A stretch of 64,000 nucleotides of DNA from Streptomyces sp. M92 (GCF_028473745.1 NZ_CP101137.1:2046001-2110000), one strand, 5' to 3'. Positions 1 through 10,251 are shown, counted from the first letter of the stretch. The notes: a model not told the origin generated them from the sequence alone. Program-made: numbers and translations.

Positions 1-194
1 ACCACGCGAAGCCGGTCTACGAGATGCTGCCGGGCTGGAGCGAGGACATCAGCAAGGCGAAGTCCTTCTCCGAGCTGCCGAAGAACGCCCAGGCGTACGT
101 CAAGGCGCTGGAGGAGATGTCCGGCGCCCCGATCTCCGCGATCGGCGTCGGCCCCGGCCGCGACGAGACGATCGAGATCAACTCGTTCCTGTAG
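1..194 (+). CDS. purA: Adenylosuccinate synthetase, C-terminal end (partial)
   Basis: The window opens inside this gene; the last 63 codons are visible and end at TAG 192-194. The reading includes [17 protein letters not shown] and ends [17 protein letters not shown], which matches the conserved C-terminus of bacterial PurA. The enzyme joins IMP and aspartate using GTP in AMP synthesis in the cytoplasm. The active-site and GTP-binding parts lie upstream of the window, so only the family can be judged. The next gene is in the same direction 120 bp away. Confidence 0.9.
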   Translation, partial: HAKPVYEMLPGWSEDISKAKSFSELPKNAQAYVKALEEMSGAPISAIGVGPGRDETIEINSFL

Positions 195-314
195 GGGACC
201 GAGGAGACAGGCCGGTGGCCGGGGACCCGCTCGGGGCCCCGGCCACCGGCGTACGGGCGCCGGATACGCTGGCCGGTGTCAGCGGCGGACAAACAGCGCG
301 GAGCGGATCGGAAC

Positions 315-827
315 ATGCGCAAGCCCACCACCCGGATGTGGAAGCCCGGCACCCGGACGTGGATCTGGCTGGCCGTCGCGGTCGTCGCCGTCACCGGAGG
401 GCTCCTCTACGTCGACGGCCACCGTGTCTCCGCCGCCCCGCACGCGGACGACGCCAAGTGCGGCAAGGTGGTCGACCGCCTCCCCGACGACATACCCGGC
501 GCCTCGCGCGACTGGGCCCTCGGCGACGGCGTCGCCTCCTGGGGCGGCCAGAAGGCGGTGTTCCGCTGCGGCGCCGAGGAACTGCCGCCCAACATCAACC
601 TCTGCGTCACGGCCGACGACGTCGACTGGGTGCTGGACGAGAAGCGGCTGGGGAGCGACGGCGTGAGCGTGCTGCGGACCTACGGCCGCTCCCCGGCCGT
701 CGAGCTCACCTACACCGGGCCGCGCGAGGAGGTGGGCGGCGTCCTCGCCGCGCTGGGCCCCGCCGTGAAGTGGATCCCGCAGGAGCGCGAGTGCGTCGGC
801 CTCCAGGACGCCGAGATCGCTCCGTAA
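315..827 (+). CDS. DUF3515-like membrane-anchored protein
   Basis: A 170-residue protein with a basic N-terminus and one hydrophobic segment at about residues 17-33 (WLAVAVVAVTGGLLYV), followed by an outward-facing domain with spaced cysteines (AKCGK, FRCGAE, LCVTADD, RECVG). The pattern of cysteines, VDWV and TYGRSPAVEL resembles DUF3515, an actinobacterial family of unknown function. ATG 315 is preferred because GTG 276 would add a hydrophilic leader with no ribosome site, but GTG 276 cannot be excluded. Probably anchored in the membrane with the C-terminal domain outside. Family assignment is from pattern only. Confidence 0.7.
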   Translation: MRKPTTRMWKPGTRTWIWLAVAVVAVTGGLLYVDGHRVSAAPHADDAKCGKVVDRLPDDIPGASRDWALGDGVASWGGQKAVFRCGAEELPPNINLCVTADDVDWVLDEKRLGSDGVSVLRTYGRSPAVELTYTGPREEVGGVLAALGPAVKWIPQERECVGLQDAEIAP

Positions 828-897
828 CCGGCCGCACCGCGACCGTTCGGCCCACTTCCCCGGGCGCCGGCCCGGTGCGTGGTGTCGGATCGTCGGC

Positions 898-1116
898 ATG
901 ACCGACCGTGACCGCCGCGACCGCGCCGCTTCCTGCCAGGGCCCGTACGGTGGCGAGGGCGACCCGGGCGTCCCGGACGGCTGCGGCGACCCGGCCCGCT
1001 TCGAGGTCGCCCGGCACCTCAGGACGCCGCTGCGGGTGTGCCCCGTGCACCTGGGGCCGTCGCTGCTGCTGGCGGACAGGGTGCTGTGGCCGCCGGAGAT
1101 CCGTCTGATCCGCTGA
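898..1116 (+). CDS. Small conserved-looking hypothetical protein
   Basis: A 72-residue ORF starting at ATG 898 and ending at TGA 1114-1116. It contains three cysteines (SCQGPYG, GCGDP, VCPVHLG); the CPVH motif near residue 48 could bind a metal with the others. Codon use is G/C-rich at the third position as in its neighbours. There is no convincing ribosome site. I do not recognise the family. It lies alone between the DUF3515-like gene and an ECF sigma factor, both in the same direction. Confidence 0.5.
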   Translation: MTDRDRRDRAASCQGPYGGEGDPGVPDGCGDPARFEVARHLRTPLRVCPVHLGPSLLLADRVLWPPEIRLIR

Positions 1117-1179
1117 GGGCGCCGGGGTCCGGGTGATTCACTTGGGGCAGACCCCGAGGACGCGGAGGGAAGCCGTACG

Positions 1180-2064
1180 GTGCCCGGACGACCCGATGTG
1201 ACGGCGCTCCACTTCGAGCGGGACCGCCCCCGGCTGCGCGCCGTCGCGTACCGCATCCTCGGCTCCCTCGGCGAGGCCGACGACGCCCTCCAGGACGCGT
1301 GGCTGCGCGCCGACCGCGCGGACACCTCTCAGGTGGAGAACCTCTCCGGCTGGCTCACCACCGTCGTCGCCCGGGTCTGCCTCAACATGCTGCGCGCCCG
1401 CGACACCCGCCGTGAGGAGCCGCTGGAGGAGGGCCCGCGGACGGGAACGAGCGCCACCGACCCCGCCGAGGAGGCCCAGCTCGCCGACGAGGTCGGCATC
1501 GCGCTGCTGATCGTGCTGGACACCCTGGGCCCCGCGGAACGGCTCGCCTTCGTCCTGCACGACATGTTCGACGTCCCCTTCGACGACATCGCCGCGATGC
1601 TCGGCAAGACCCCCGCCGCCACCCGCCAGCTGGCCAGCCGCGCCCGCCGCCGGGTCCGGGGCGTCCCCGTGCCCGACGCCGACCCGCCCCGCCGGCGCCG
1701 CGCGGTCGACGCGTACCTGGCGGCCACCCGGGGCGGCGACTTCGACGCGCTGGTCTCCCTGCTCCACCCGGACGTCGTCCTGCGCGCCGACGCGGCGGTC
1801 GTCCCGACGCCCGAGCCCTTCGCCGTCACCGGCGTCGAGCCGGTCGCGCGGGGTGCGATGGCCTCGATGGCACGGGCGCGGTTCACCGGCGTGGTCCTGG
1901 TGGACGGCCGGGTCGGCCTGGCGATGGCCGAGCACGGCAGGCTGCGCGTGGTGCTCCGCTTCACCTTCGCGGACGACGACCGCGACGACCGCATCACCGG
2001 GATCGACGTGATCGCGGAACCGGACCGGCTGCGCGAACTGCACATCTCGGGCATGGGTGCATAG
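1180..2064 (+). CDS. ECF sigma factor with C-terminal SnoaL-like domain (ECF41/SigJ type)
   Basis: A 294-residue RNA polymerase sigma factor. Region 2 is at about residues 10-75 (RAVAYRILGSLGEADDALQD and NLSGWLTTVVARVCLNMLRA) and region 4 at about 115-165 (MFDVPFDDIAAMLGKTPAA followed by an Arg-rich recognition helix). About 120 further residues (DAYLAATRGGDFDALVSLL through the end) form a SnoaL-like domain that in the ECF41 group modulates activity in place of an anti-sigma factor. GTG 1180 is the chosen start; GTG 1198 is an alternative. ECF41 members usually sit beside the oxidoreductase they control; here none is adjacent. Confidence 0.88.
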   Translation: MPGRPDVTALHFERDRPRLRAVAYRILGSLGEADDALQDAWLRADRADTSQVENLSGWLTTVVARVCLNMLRARDTRREEPLEEGPRTGTSATDPAEEAQLADEVGIALLIVLDTLGPAERLAFVLHDMFDVPFDDIAAMLGKTPAATRQLASRARRRVRGVPVPDADPPRRRRAVDAYLAATRGGDFDALVSLLHPDVVLRADAAVVPTPEPFAVTGVEPVARGAMASMARARFTGVVLVDGRVGLAMAEHGRLRVVLRFTFADDDRDDRITGIDVIAEPDRLRELHISGMGA

Positions 2065-2107
2065 GCTGAAGCTGTACACGTCGCGTCGGCAGAAGAAGGT
2101 GAGTGCG

Positions 2108-2398
2108 ATGCGCGTGCTGCTCAAGGCGACGCTGGACACCGAGAAGTCGAACGAGGTGATCCGCAGCGGCAGGATGGCGGACCTGATCAAGGAGACCGTC
2201 GACCACATCAAGCCGGAGGCCGCCTACTTCGGCACCGTCGACGGGCGGCGGACCGCCCTGATGGTCTTCGACCTGCAGGACAGCTCGCAGCTGCCGCCGA
2301 TCGGGGAACCGTTCTTCATGGAGCTGAACGCCGAGGTCGACGTCTGCCCGATCATGAACGGCGACGATCTGGCGAAGGGACTGTCCCAACTCCGCTGA
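2108..2398 (+). CDS. Conserved hypothetical protein (~96 aa)
   Basis: A 96-residue cytoplasmic protein. ATG 2108 is chosen because GAAGGTGAG lies just upstream with good spacing; the longer reading from 2057 overlaps the end of the sigma gene and would swallow this site. It begins MRVLLKATLDTEKSNEVIR and contains TVDGRRTALMVFDLQDSSQ and FFMELNAEVDVCPIMN, the look of a small ferredoxin-like alpha/beta fold. Similar short proteins occur widely in actinobacteria but the function is unknown to me. The 44-bp gap to the sigma gene suggests possible cotranscription. Confidence 0.75.
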   Translation: MRVLLKATLDTEKSNEVIRSGRMADLIKETVDHIKPEAAYFGTVDGRRTALMVFDLQDSSQLPPIGEPFFMELNAEVDVCPIMNGDDLAKGLSQLR

Positions 2399-2426
2399 CC
2401 GCCTCCGCCGACCGCCCGCCGGCGGT

Positions 2427-3077
2427 TCAGCTGAACACGATCATCGACCCCTGCGCCAGGCTCCGGGTGGCTGCCGCGTGCAGTCCCAGCCACACGTGCC
2501 GCTCACGGGCGAAGGGGCCGGCGTCGTACGGTGCGGGAACGGCCGGCTCCTCCAGCTCCGTCGGGCCGAGCGGCGGCGCGGGCGGTGCCGGAGGGTTGAC
2601 CGGGTCGATGCCGAGGGCCGGGGCGACGGCCTCCAGCTCCCGCAGCAGGGCGTGCGAGGAGCCCAAGGGGCCGCCGCCCGCCAGGAGTTCGTCGCTGGAG
2701 AGCGGGTGCGGGAAGTCGACGGGGACGTAGGCGCCCGCGTGGTCGTAGTGCCAGACCAGGTGCGACTGCTGGGCCGTCGCCTCGAACATCTCCAGCAACT
2801 GTTCGTAGTCACCGCCGAGTTCGTCCACCGGCGTCACCGCCAGCCCGCACACCTGGAGCAGGTACGCCCGGCGCAGGAAGTGCAGGGCGTCGTAGTCGAA
2901 TCCGGCCACCGGCGCGACCTCGCCGGACAGCCCCGGCATGTACTGGTACACCGGCACCGGCGGCAGCCCGGCCTCGGCCAGCACCTTGTCGTACTGCGCG
3001 AGTTCCTCGGCGAACGGGTTGTCCGGCGTGTGGCACAAGATGTCGACGAGCGGTACCAGCCACAGGTCACAGGCCAA
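2427..3077 (-). CDS. Conserved hypothetical protein
   Basis: About 216 residues, no signal peptide or membrane segment. Readable features are LVDILCHTPDNPFAEELAQY, LLQVCGLAVTPVDELGGDYE and a Pro/Ala-rich stretch (NPPAPPAPPLGP) before the C-terminus. TTG 3077 is preferred because GAGGAG sits six bases before it; the longer GTG at 3092 would put that ribosome site inside the gene. I do not recognise the family. It is convergent with the upstream 96-residue gene, with 28 bp between them. Confidence 0.7.
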   Translation of the reverse strand: MACDLWLVPLVDILCHTPDNPFAEELAQYDKVLAEAGLPPVPVYQYMPGLSGEVAPVAGFDYDALHFLRRAYLLQVCGLAVTPVDELGGDYEQLLEMFEATAQQSHLVWHYDHAGAYVPVDFPHPLSSDELLAGGGPLGSSHALLRELEAVAPALGIDPVNPPAPPAPPLGPTELEEPAVPAPYDAGPFARERHVWLGLHAAATRSLAQGSMIVFS

Positions 3078-3216
3078 AAGAGGGCTCCTCACACAGCACG
3101 GTGGTCAGGGCAGCGTAGTCGGTACGTGGTGCACGGTCGTGTGGTGCGTGCAGGTCACATACCCATCTGGGGCCCGCCCACGACACCTCGGGCGTTGGTC
3201 ATCGCGGTCATCGCGG

Positions 3217-3918
3217 TCATCGCCGGGCGAGGCGCTCGATCAGGGCGAGCGAGTGGGCGTTGTACGCGTCGATCAGCGCACGGGCGGCCGGCGCGTCGCG
3301 GCGGGCGAGGGCGTCGACCAGTTCGGTGTGCCCCGACCACAGGGTGCCGCGCAGGTCGCTGAGCCGGCGCAGGTGCTGCACCGTGCACACCCAGCTCCGC
3401 ACGCGCAGCCGGTGCAGGAAGTCGGAGAGGTAGGGGTTGCCGAAGAGCACGGCCAGCTCGCGCCAGTAGCGCAGGTCGTAGCCGATGAGGACGGTCAGGT
3501 CCCCGGCCGAGGCGGCGCGCTGGGCCTCCTCGCCACGGCGGCGGACCCCCGCGAGGGCGGCGGCGACCCGGGGGTCGTCCGTGTCCGGACCGCCCCGCCG
3601 GGCACCCTCCAGGGCGAGGAACATCCCGCCGATGACGAGACTGCGGGCCTCGACCATCGCCCGGAAGTCGTCGGCCGAGTACTCGTGCACCCGGAACCCG
3701 CGGTGGTGGTCGGCGTCGAGCAGCCCCTGCGCGGACAGGTCCACCAGCGCCTCGCGCACGGGCGTCGCGGACACCCCGTACTGCTCGGCGATCTCCTTGA
3801 CCGTGAACTCCTGCCCCGGCTGGAGCCGCCCGGACAGCACCTCGTCGCGGAGCGCGTCGGCGATCTGCTGCCGCAGGGTGCTGCGCGTGACGGCACCGGT
3901 GCGGCTGGGGCCGGGCAT
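3217..3918 (-). CDS. GntR-family transcriptional regulator (FCD/FadR subfamily)
   Basis: A 233-residue regulator. The winged helix-turn-helix is at about residues 10-75 (LRQQIADALRDEVLSGRLQP, FTVKEIAEQYGVSATPVREA) and an all-helical FCD ligand-binding domain fills the rest, with Arg/Asp/His positions typical of metal or carboxylate binding. ATG 3918 is preceded by GAGGAG; the longer frame to 3996 runs through the operator-like palindromes and is unlikely. It lies 127 bp downstream of a class III aminotransferase in the same direction, so it probably controls that gene and itself. The ligand cannot be told from sequence. Confidence 0.9.
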   Translation of the reverse strand: MPGPSRTGAVTRSTLRQQIADALRDEVLSGRLQPGQEFTVKEIAEQYGVSATPVREALVDLSAQGLLDADHHRGFRVHEYSADDFRAMVEARSLVIGGMFLALEGARRGGPDTDDPRVAAALAGVRRRGEEAQRAASAGDLTVLIGYDLRYWRELAVLFGNPYLSDFLHRLRVRSWVCTVQHLRRLSDLRGTLWSGHTELVDALARRDAPAARALIDAYNAHSLALIERLARR

Positions 3919-3968
3919 GGTCGGGCGGTCTCCTCGTCGCGTGCGCGTACGCACACCTGTGGCGTGCT

Positions 3969-3991
3969 CGTACACGTGTCTACGGTGTACG
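3969..3991. promoter_or_regulatory. Perfect inverted repeat, candidate GntR operator
   Basis: CGTACAC (3969-3975) and GTGTACG (3985-3991) form a perfect 7-bp inverted repeat with a 9-bp spacer, between the aminotransferase stop and the gntR start. A second palindromic core, GCGTACGC, is at 3945-3952. Position and symmetry fit a binding site for the adjacent GntR regulator; this is inference. Confidence 0.45.
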
Positions 3992-4045
3992 GGCACGCCA
4001 CCTTACGCGCTCGGATCGCCCTCCTGCCCGCAAGCGGGCAGGCCC

Positions 4046-5401
4046 TTACTCGGTGTACTCGTCCGCGACGGACAGTGCCGTGTCCAGGGCCGCCAGGCCC
4101 TCCTTCAGCTCGGCCTCGGAGACGTTGCACGGCGGGACGACATGGGTCCGGTTCATGTTCACGAACGGCCACACGCCGTGCGCCTTGGCCGAGGCGGCGA
4201 AGGCGGACATCGGGGTGGCCGCCTGCCCGGTCGCGTTGTACGGCACCAGCGGCTCCCGGGTCTCCCGGTTCCGCACCAGCTCCAGCGCCCAGAACATGCC
4301 GGTGCCGCGTACGTCGCCGACGCTCGGGTGCCGCTCGGCCAGCTCCCGCAGCGCGGGCTCGACGACCTCGGCACCGAGCCGCGCCGCGTGCTCCACGATG
4401 CCCTCCTCCTCCATCACCTCGATGGTGGCGACGGCGGCGGCGCAGGCCAGCGGGTGACCGGAGTACGTCAGGCCGCCCGGGTAGGGCCGCTCGGCGAACG
4501 TCGCGGCGATCTCGCCGGAGATCGCGACGCCGCCCAGCGGGACGTAGCCCGAGTTCACGCCCTTGGCGAAGGTCATCAGGTCGGGCACGACGTCGTACAG
4601 GTCGGCCGCGAACCACGTGCCGGTCCGCCCGAACCCGGCCATGACCTCGTCCAGCACGAACACGATCCCGTACTTGTCGCAGATCTCCCGCACCCCGGCC
4701 AGGTAGCCGGGCGGCGGCGTCATGATCCCCGCCGTGCCCGGGATCGTCTCCAGGACGATCGCGGCGACGGTCCCGGGGCCCTCGAAGGCGATCGTCGTCT
4801 CCAGGTGCTCCAGCGCCCGCGCGCACTCCTGCTCCTCGGTCTCGGCGTAGAAGCGCGAGCGGTACAGGAAGGGCGCCCAGAAGTGCACGGCACCGGCGGT
4901 GCCGCTGTCCGAGGCCCAGCGGCGCGGGTCGCCGGTGATGTTGATCGCCTGCTGGGTGCCGCCGTGGTACGAGCGGTACGCCGACAGCACCTTCGGCCGG
5001 CCGGTGTGCAGCCGCGCCATGCGCACGGCGTGCTCGACTGCGTCCGCGCCGCCGTTGGTGAAGAAGATCTTGTCCAGGTCGCCGGGCGTCCGCTCGGCGA
5101 TCAGCCGTGCCGCCTCGGAACGCGCCTCGACGGCGAACGCCGGCGCGAAGGTCGTCATCCGCGCCGCCTGCTCCTGGATCGCGGCGACGACCTTGGGGTG
5201 CTGGTAGCCGATGTTGGTGTAGACGAGACCGCTGGCGAGGTCGAGGTAGCGCTTCCCTTCGTAGTCCCAGAAGTACGACCCCTCGGCGCCGGCGACGGCG
5301 AGCGGGTCGATGAGCTCCTGCGCGGACCAGGAGTGGAAGACGTGCGAGCGGTCCGCCGCCTTCACGGCGGCGCCGGCCTGGGGATCGGGCTGAGGGGTCA
5401 T
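4046..5401 (-). CDS. Class III PLP-dependent aminotransferase
   Basis: A 451-residue fold-type I aminotransferase of the omega-amino acid:pyruvate/taurine type. Visible motifs are the cofactor-binding FFTNGGADAVEHAVRMAR (about 110-127), the conserved SYHGGT, the acidic FVLDEVMAGFGRTG and the Schiff-base lysine in LMTFAKGVNSGYVPLGG (near residue 280), then GGLTYSGHPLACAAA. The start is ATG 5401; the upstream extension in frame lacks a protein-like character. It probably converts an omega-amino acid or beta-amino acid to the semialdehyde with pyruvate or 2-oxoglutarate as acceptor. The neighbouring GntR gene likely regulates it. Exact substrate is unknown. Confidence 0.87.
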   Translation of the reverse strand: MTPQPDPQAGAAVKAADRSHVFHSWSAQELIDPLAVAGAEGSYFWDYEGKRYLDLASGLVYTNIGYQHPKVVAAIQEQAARMTTFAPAFAVEARSEAARLIAERTPGDLDKIFFTNGGADAVEHAVRMARLHTGRPKVLSAYRSYHGGTQQAINITGDPRRWASDSGTAGAVHFWAPFLYRSRFYAETEEQECARALEHLETTIAFEGPGTVAAIVLETIPGTAGIMTPPPGYLAGVREICDKYGIVFVLDEVMAGFGRTGTWFAADLYDVVPDLMTFAKGVNSGYVPLGGVAISGEIAATFAERPYPGGLTYSGHPLACAAAVATIEVMEEEGIVEHAARLGAEVVEPALRELAERHPSVGDVRGTGMFWALELVRNRETREPLVPYNATGQAATPMSAFAASAKAHGVWPFVNMNRTHVVPPCNVSEAELKEGLAALDTALSVADEYTE

Positions 5402-5615
5402 GCGGCCGAGGGTAGATGTCCGCGATGCGGAAACGGAATCGGCGTCCTGTCTGTGGACGGCGGCTTTCCGCGACAGGTTGTCGACGCGGTGCCGGTCCGC
5501 GCGGCGGCCCGTTACGGAACCGTAGAGATGGACCCGCTCCCCGTGCGGCCGCCCCGCACTATCCTCGGTCTGTTGCTCACGTGGAGGTTCACGTGCGGGG
5601 GAAGGCGGCACGGAC

Positions 5616-7415
<1,800 letters not shown>

Positions 7416-7425
7416 CGGCTCGGCG

Positions 7426-8028
7426 TCAGCTCACGGGCGTCATGGGCGTCAGGGCGCTGTCCAGGAGGATCTCCGCTGCCGCCCGTGCGTGCCGTCCGTA
7501 GCCCGCGTCGTCCAGCACCATGGCACGGCTGGCGGCCCCGTCCGCGAGAGTGACGAGTTGTTCGGCCAGTACGGCGGGCTCGCGGCAGCCCAGTTCCGTC
7601 ACCAGTGCGGTCACCAGCCGCACCATCAGCAGTTTCTGTTCGCGGGCGTAGGAGTGGACCGCGCTTCGCGGGTCCGGGAACTCTGCGGCGGCGTCGATGA
7701 ACGGGCATCCGCGGACGGGAGTCGCGTCCGCCGAAGGCGCGTCGAACAGTGCGAGGATCCGCTCTCTCGCCGGGATGTCCTCGCGCACCAGCGCGCTCTC
7801 CAGGGTCTGCCCCGTCGAGGCGAGGTCCTGGAGGTGGGCGACGACCAGGTCGCTCTTGGTCCGGAAGTGCGCGTAGAGAGTGCGCTTGGACACCGGTGCC
7901 TGCTCCGCGACCTGTTCCATGCCGGTCGCGTTGATCCCCTGGGCCGCGAACAACCGGGCGGCGGCGGCCAGGATGCGTTCGCGCCCCCCGCGGCCGGGCC
8001 GCCGAGACGTCGTCGTCACCGTGCTCAT
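7426..8028 (-). CDS. TetR-family transcriptional repressor
   Basis: A 200-residue TetR regulator. The N-terminal helix-turn-helix (about 14-60) reads RILAAAARLFAAQGINATGM followed by QAPVSKRTLYAHFRTKSDLV; the C-terminal helical domain binds an unknown ligand. ATG 8028 is the start. It is divergent from a nitroreductase across 118 bp holding two near-identical operator-like palindromes, one directly before each gene, so it most likely represses both itself and the nitroreductase. Convergent with the kinase, only 10 bp away. Confidence 0.92.
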   Translation of the reverse strand: MSTVTTTSRRPGRGGRERILAAAARLFAAQGINATGMEQVAEQAPVSKRTLYAHFRTKSDLVVAHLQDLASTGQTLESALVREDIPARERILALFDAPSADATPVRGCPFIDAAAEFPDPRSAVHSYAREQKLLMVRLVTALVTELGCREPAVLAEQLVTLADGAASRAMVLDDAGYGRHARAAAEILLDSALTPMTPVS

Positions 8029-8033
8029 GGGGA

Positions 8034-8055
8034 AAGTATACGACCTCGTTTACTT
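8034..8055. promoter_or_regulatory. TetR operator candidate O1 (tetR side)
   Basis: AAGTATACG, a 4-bp spacer (acct), then CGTTTACTT: a 9-4-9 inverted repeat with one mismatch. It begins six bases before the tetR start codon. The right arm overlaps TTTACT 8050-8055, which with TACAGT 8073-8078 (17-bp gap) makes a plausible -35/-10 pair for the nitroreductase. Confidence 0.7.
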
Positions 8056-8086
8056 CGGAAGAGGCGATCGGCTACAGTTCTCTCGT

Positions 8087-8108
8087 AAGTAAACGTCCCC
8101 GTTTACTT
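8087..8108. promoter_or_regulatory. TetR operator candidate O2 (nitroreductase side)
   Basis: AAGTAAACG, spacer tccc, CGTTTACTT: a perfect 9-4-9 inverted repeat, same architecture as O1 and 53 bp from it centre to centre. It would cover the expected transcription start of the nitroreductase, a standard place for repression. Confidence 0.75.
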
Positions 8109-8146
8109 TGATCCCTGAGCGCCTTGAACACCGTGAGGAGAGTCCG

Positions 8147-8839
8147 ATGAGCGGGCTGGTTTTCGCCGAGCTGAGCGACTACGCGGAGAAGCTGATACGC
8201 GGTCGCCACGCGACCCGCGCGTTCCGTCCCGAAGCCGTCCCCGAGGACACGCTGCGCGCGATCTTCTCGCTCGCCGGCGCCGCGCCGTCCAACTCCAACG
8301 CGCAACCCTGGCGGATCGAGGTGGTCAGCGGCGCGAGGCGCGTCCGACTGGCGGACGCCCTGCGGACGGCCCACGCCGAACAGCGCACCTCGGCCGATTT
8401 TCCGTACTCCGAGGGCATGTACGCCCAGGTCCACCAGGAGCGCAGGGCGGCGTTCGGTGCCGCTCTGTACGGAGCGCTGGGCATCGCCCCTGACGACCAC
8501 GCGGCCCGCGGGGCCTACGACGCGGAGAGCCTGCGCTTCTACGGGGCGCCACACGCGGCGTTCCTGTTCGTCACCGGCGACGCCGGGGCGCGACTCGCCG
8601 CCGACGTCGGCGCCTACCTGCAGACACTGCTCCTGGCCATGGCCGCGTACGGCGTGGACAGCTGCCCGCAAGGCCTGCTCAGCTTCTATGCCGACACCGT
8701 CCGCGACGAACTCGGGGTCACGGAAGGGAAGCTGCTCGTGGGCGTCTCCTTCGGCTACGCCGACGAGACGGCGCCGGTGAACCGGGCCACAACCGAGCGG
8801 GCCCCCCTCGAAGCGACCACCACCTTCCACGGCCGCTAG
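8147..8839 (+). CDS. Nitroreductase family FMN oxidoreductase
   Basis: A 230-residue flavoprotein. The FMN-binding N-terminal RHATRAFRPEAVPEDTLR and the APSNSNAQPWRIEVV segment (about 40-55) are diagnostic, as is the C-terminal GYADETAPVNR. GTGAGGAG at 8132-8139 fixes ATG 8147 as the start, not the frame-open 8108. It likely uses NAD(P)H to reduce nitroaromatics, quinones or an unsaturated ring; the substrate is unknown. It is expected to be induced when the divergent TetR repressor binds its ligand, which points to a detoxification role. Confidence 0.9.
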   Translation: MSGLVFAELSDYAEKLIRGRHATRAFRPEAVPEDTLRAIFSLAGAAPSNSNAQPWRIEVVSGARRVRLADALRTAHAEQRTSADFPYSEGMYAQVHQERRAAFGAALYGALGIAPDDHAARGAYDAESLRFYGAPHAAFLFVTGDAGARLAADVGAYLQTLLLAMAAYGVDSCPQGLLSFYADTVRDELGVTEGKLLVGVSFGYADETAPVNRATTERAPLEATTTFHGR

Positions 8840-8878
8840 GACCTTGGCGCGGCGCGGACGGTCACCGCCGCCACGTGC

Positions 8879-9637
8879 TCACCGAGGCTCCGGCGGCCGT
8901 TGCCGGGGCATGTTCGGCCGAGCCCCGTTCGGCGCGACGGAGAACCGCCCCGGCCCGGCGCTCCCCGTCTCGGACCGCCCCGCGCCGCCACCGGCCGCCC
9001 CCCACTGCAACCCCAGCGGAGCGACCCCGCTGCGGAAATCCACCATCCAGTCCGCCGTCTCCGCCCGCACCAGCTCCGTGACGTCCTCGGAGAACCGCCG
9101 CAGCACCCCCAGGCACCGCTCGGCCGCCTCGCTCGCCGTCCCGTCCGCCGGGCCCAGTACCTCCCGTACGCTCTCCGACGCCCAGTCGAACTGGAGCACC
9201 TGGAGCCGCCGCTGCACCGCCTGCGCCGTGGCCACGTCCCGCATCCACCCGGACGTCACCCCGAAGTACCGGTCCCCGGCCACGCACGCCACCGCGCACA
9301 GCAGCGCCAGATACCCCCAGGGCGCGGCCCCGCCCACCGCCCCGGACATGTCCAGCAGCGGCAGCACCGCCCCGGCCAGCGCCCCCGCCGCGGCCCCGCA
9401 CCGCAGCGTCACCGCGACCCGCCGCTTGCGCACGCGGTCCGCGAGATACCAGGCCGCCGTCTCCAGCGCGCCCCGCTCCACCCACCGGTACAGCTCGTCC
9501 AGCCGCTCCGCGGGCAGCGACCAGTCCCCGTGCGGAAACGCCCGCCCGGTCAGGTCGCCCGACCGGAGCCCGGCCGCCCCCTCACCACCCCGTCCGTCGT
9601 GCGGCGGCCTCTCGGGCTGCATCTCCGGCTGACCCAC
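8879..9637 (-). CDS. SLATT-domain two-TM membrane protein
   Basis: About 252 residues. After a hydrophilic N-terminus comes LDELYRWVERGALETAAWYL and a pair of membrane helices (about 80-97 and 106-123: GAAAGALAGAVLPLL and WGYLALLCAVACVAG), then a long amphipathic helix with EDVTELVRAETADWM. This layout matches the SLATT family, two-TM proteins proposed as membrane effectors in nucleotide-sensing conflict systems. GTG 9637 is preferred because AGGGAG lies just upstream; the frame opens at 9658. No cyclase or SLOG partner is adjacent, and a role in defence is not shown here. Confidence 0.7.
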   Translation of the reverse strand: MGQPEMQPERPPHDGRGGEGAAGLRSGDLTGRAFPHGDWSLPAERLDELYRWVERGALETAAWYLADRVRKRRVAVTLRCGAAAGALAGAVLPLLDMSGAVGGAAPWGYLALLCAVACVAGDRYFGVTSGWMRDVATAQAVQRRLQVLQFDWASESVREVLGPADGTASEAAERCLGVLRRFSEDVTELVRAETADWMVDFRSGVAPLGLQWGAAGGGAGRSETGSAGPGRFSVAPNGARPNMPRQRPPEPR

Positions 9638-9909
9638 CCGGCACTCCCTACTGCTCACCGTCCGTGACGACCTGAAGACTGAAGAGACCCGCGGACCTCG
9701 TACGCCGGAACCTTCCTACCGCCCAATGGGTGGCCCGGCCCCGGGTTCCGCCGCTTTTCCGCCCGGAAGAGGGCCTTGATCAGGTATAGGCCTCCCGCGG
9801 TGTCACCCGAAAGAGTGCTGGGGCGAGGGCCGCACGGACCACGTAGGCTCGTGCCGAACGGCAAAAACCCGCGGTGACCCCGCGGCGACAGCGGCGACAG
9901 GAGCTGAAC

Positions 9910-10251
9910 GTGATCCCCGGTGGTGGCCAGCCCAACATGCAGCAGCTGCTCCAGCAGGCCCAGAAGATGCAGCAGGACCTGGCGAAGGCCCAGGAGGAAC
10001 TGGCGCAGACGGAGGTCGACGGCCAGTCCGGCGGTGGCCTGGTGAAGGCCACCGTCACCGGTTCCGGCGAGCTGCGCGGCCTCGTGATCGACCCGAAGGC
10101 GGTGGACCCGGAGGACACCGAGACCCTCGCCGACCTGGTCGTGGCGGCCGTCCAGGCGGCCAACGAGAACGCGCAGAACCTCCAGCAGCAGAAGCTCGGC
10201 CCGCTCGCCCAGGGGCTGGGCGGCGGCGGCATTCCCGGCCTGCCGTTCTGA
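9910..10251 (+). CDS. YbaB/EbfC nucleoid-associated protein
   Basis: A 113-residue DNA-binding protein. It has the family's helical N-terminus ([20 protein letters not shown]), the central [18 protein letters not shown] strand region and the C-terminal helix [19 protein letters not shown] 9910 follows AGGAGC; the longer frame from 9874 lacks a ribosome site. Members form dimers that coat DNA. It lies 86 bp upstream of recR, the common bacterial arrangement, though dnaX, which often precedes it, is absent here. Confidence 0.93.
   Translation: MIPGGGQPNMQQLLQQAQKMQQDLAKAQEELAQTEVDGQSGGGLVKATVTGSGELRGLVIDPKAVDPEDTETLADLVVAAVQAANENAQNLQQQKLGPLAQGLGGGGIPGLPF

Noticed and set aside
9659..9909. Signal recognition particle RNA or other RNA gene before ybaB
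   Set aside because: Short resemblance to SRP RNA words on either strand, but the conserved core is not there.
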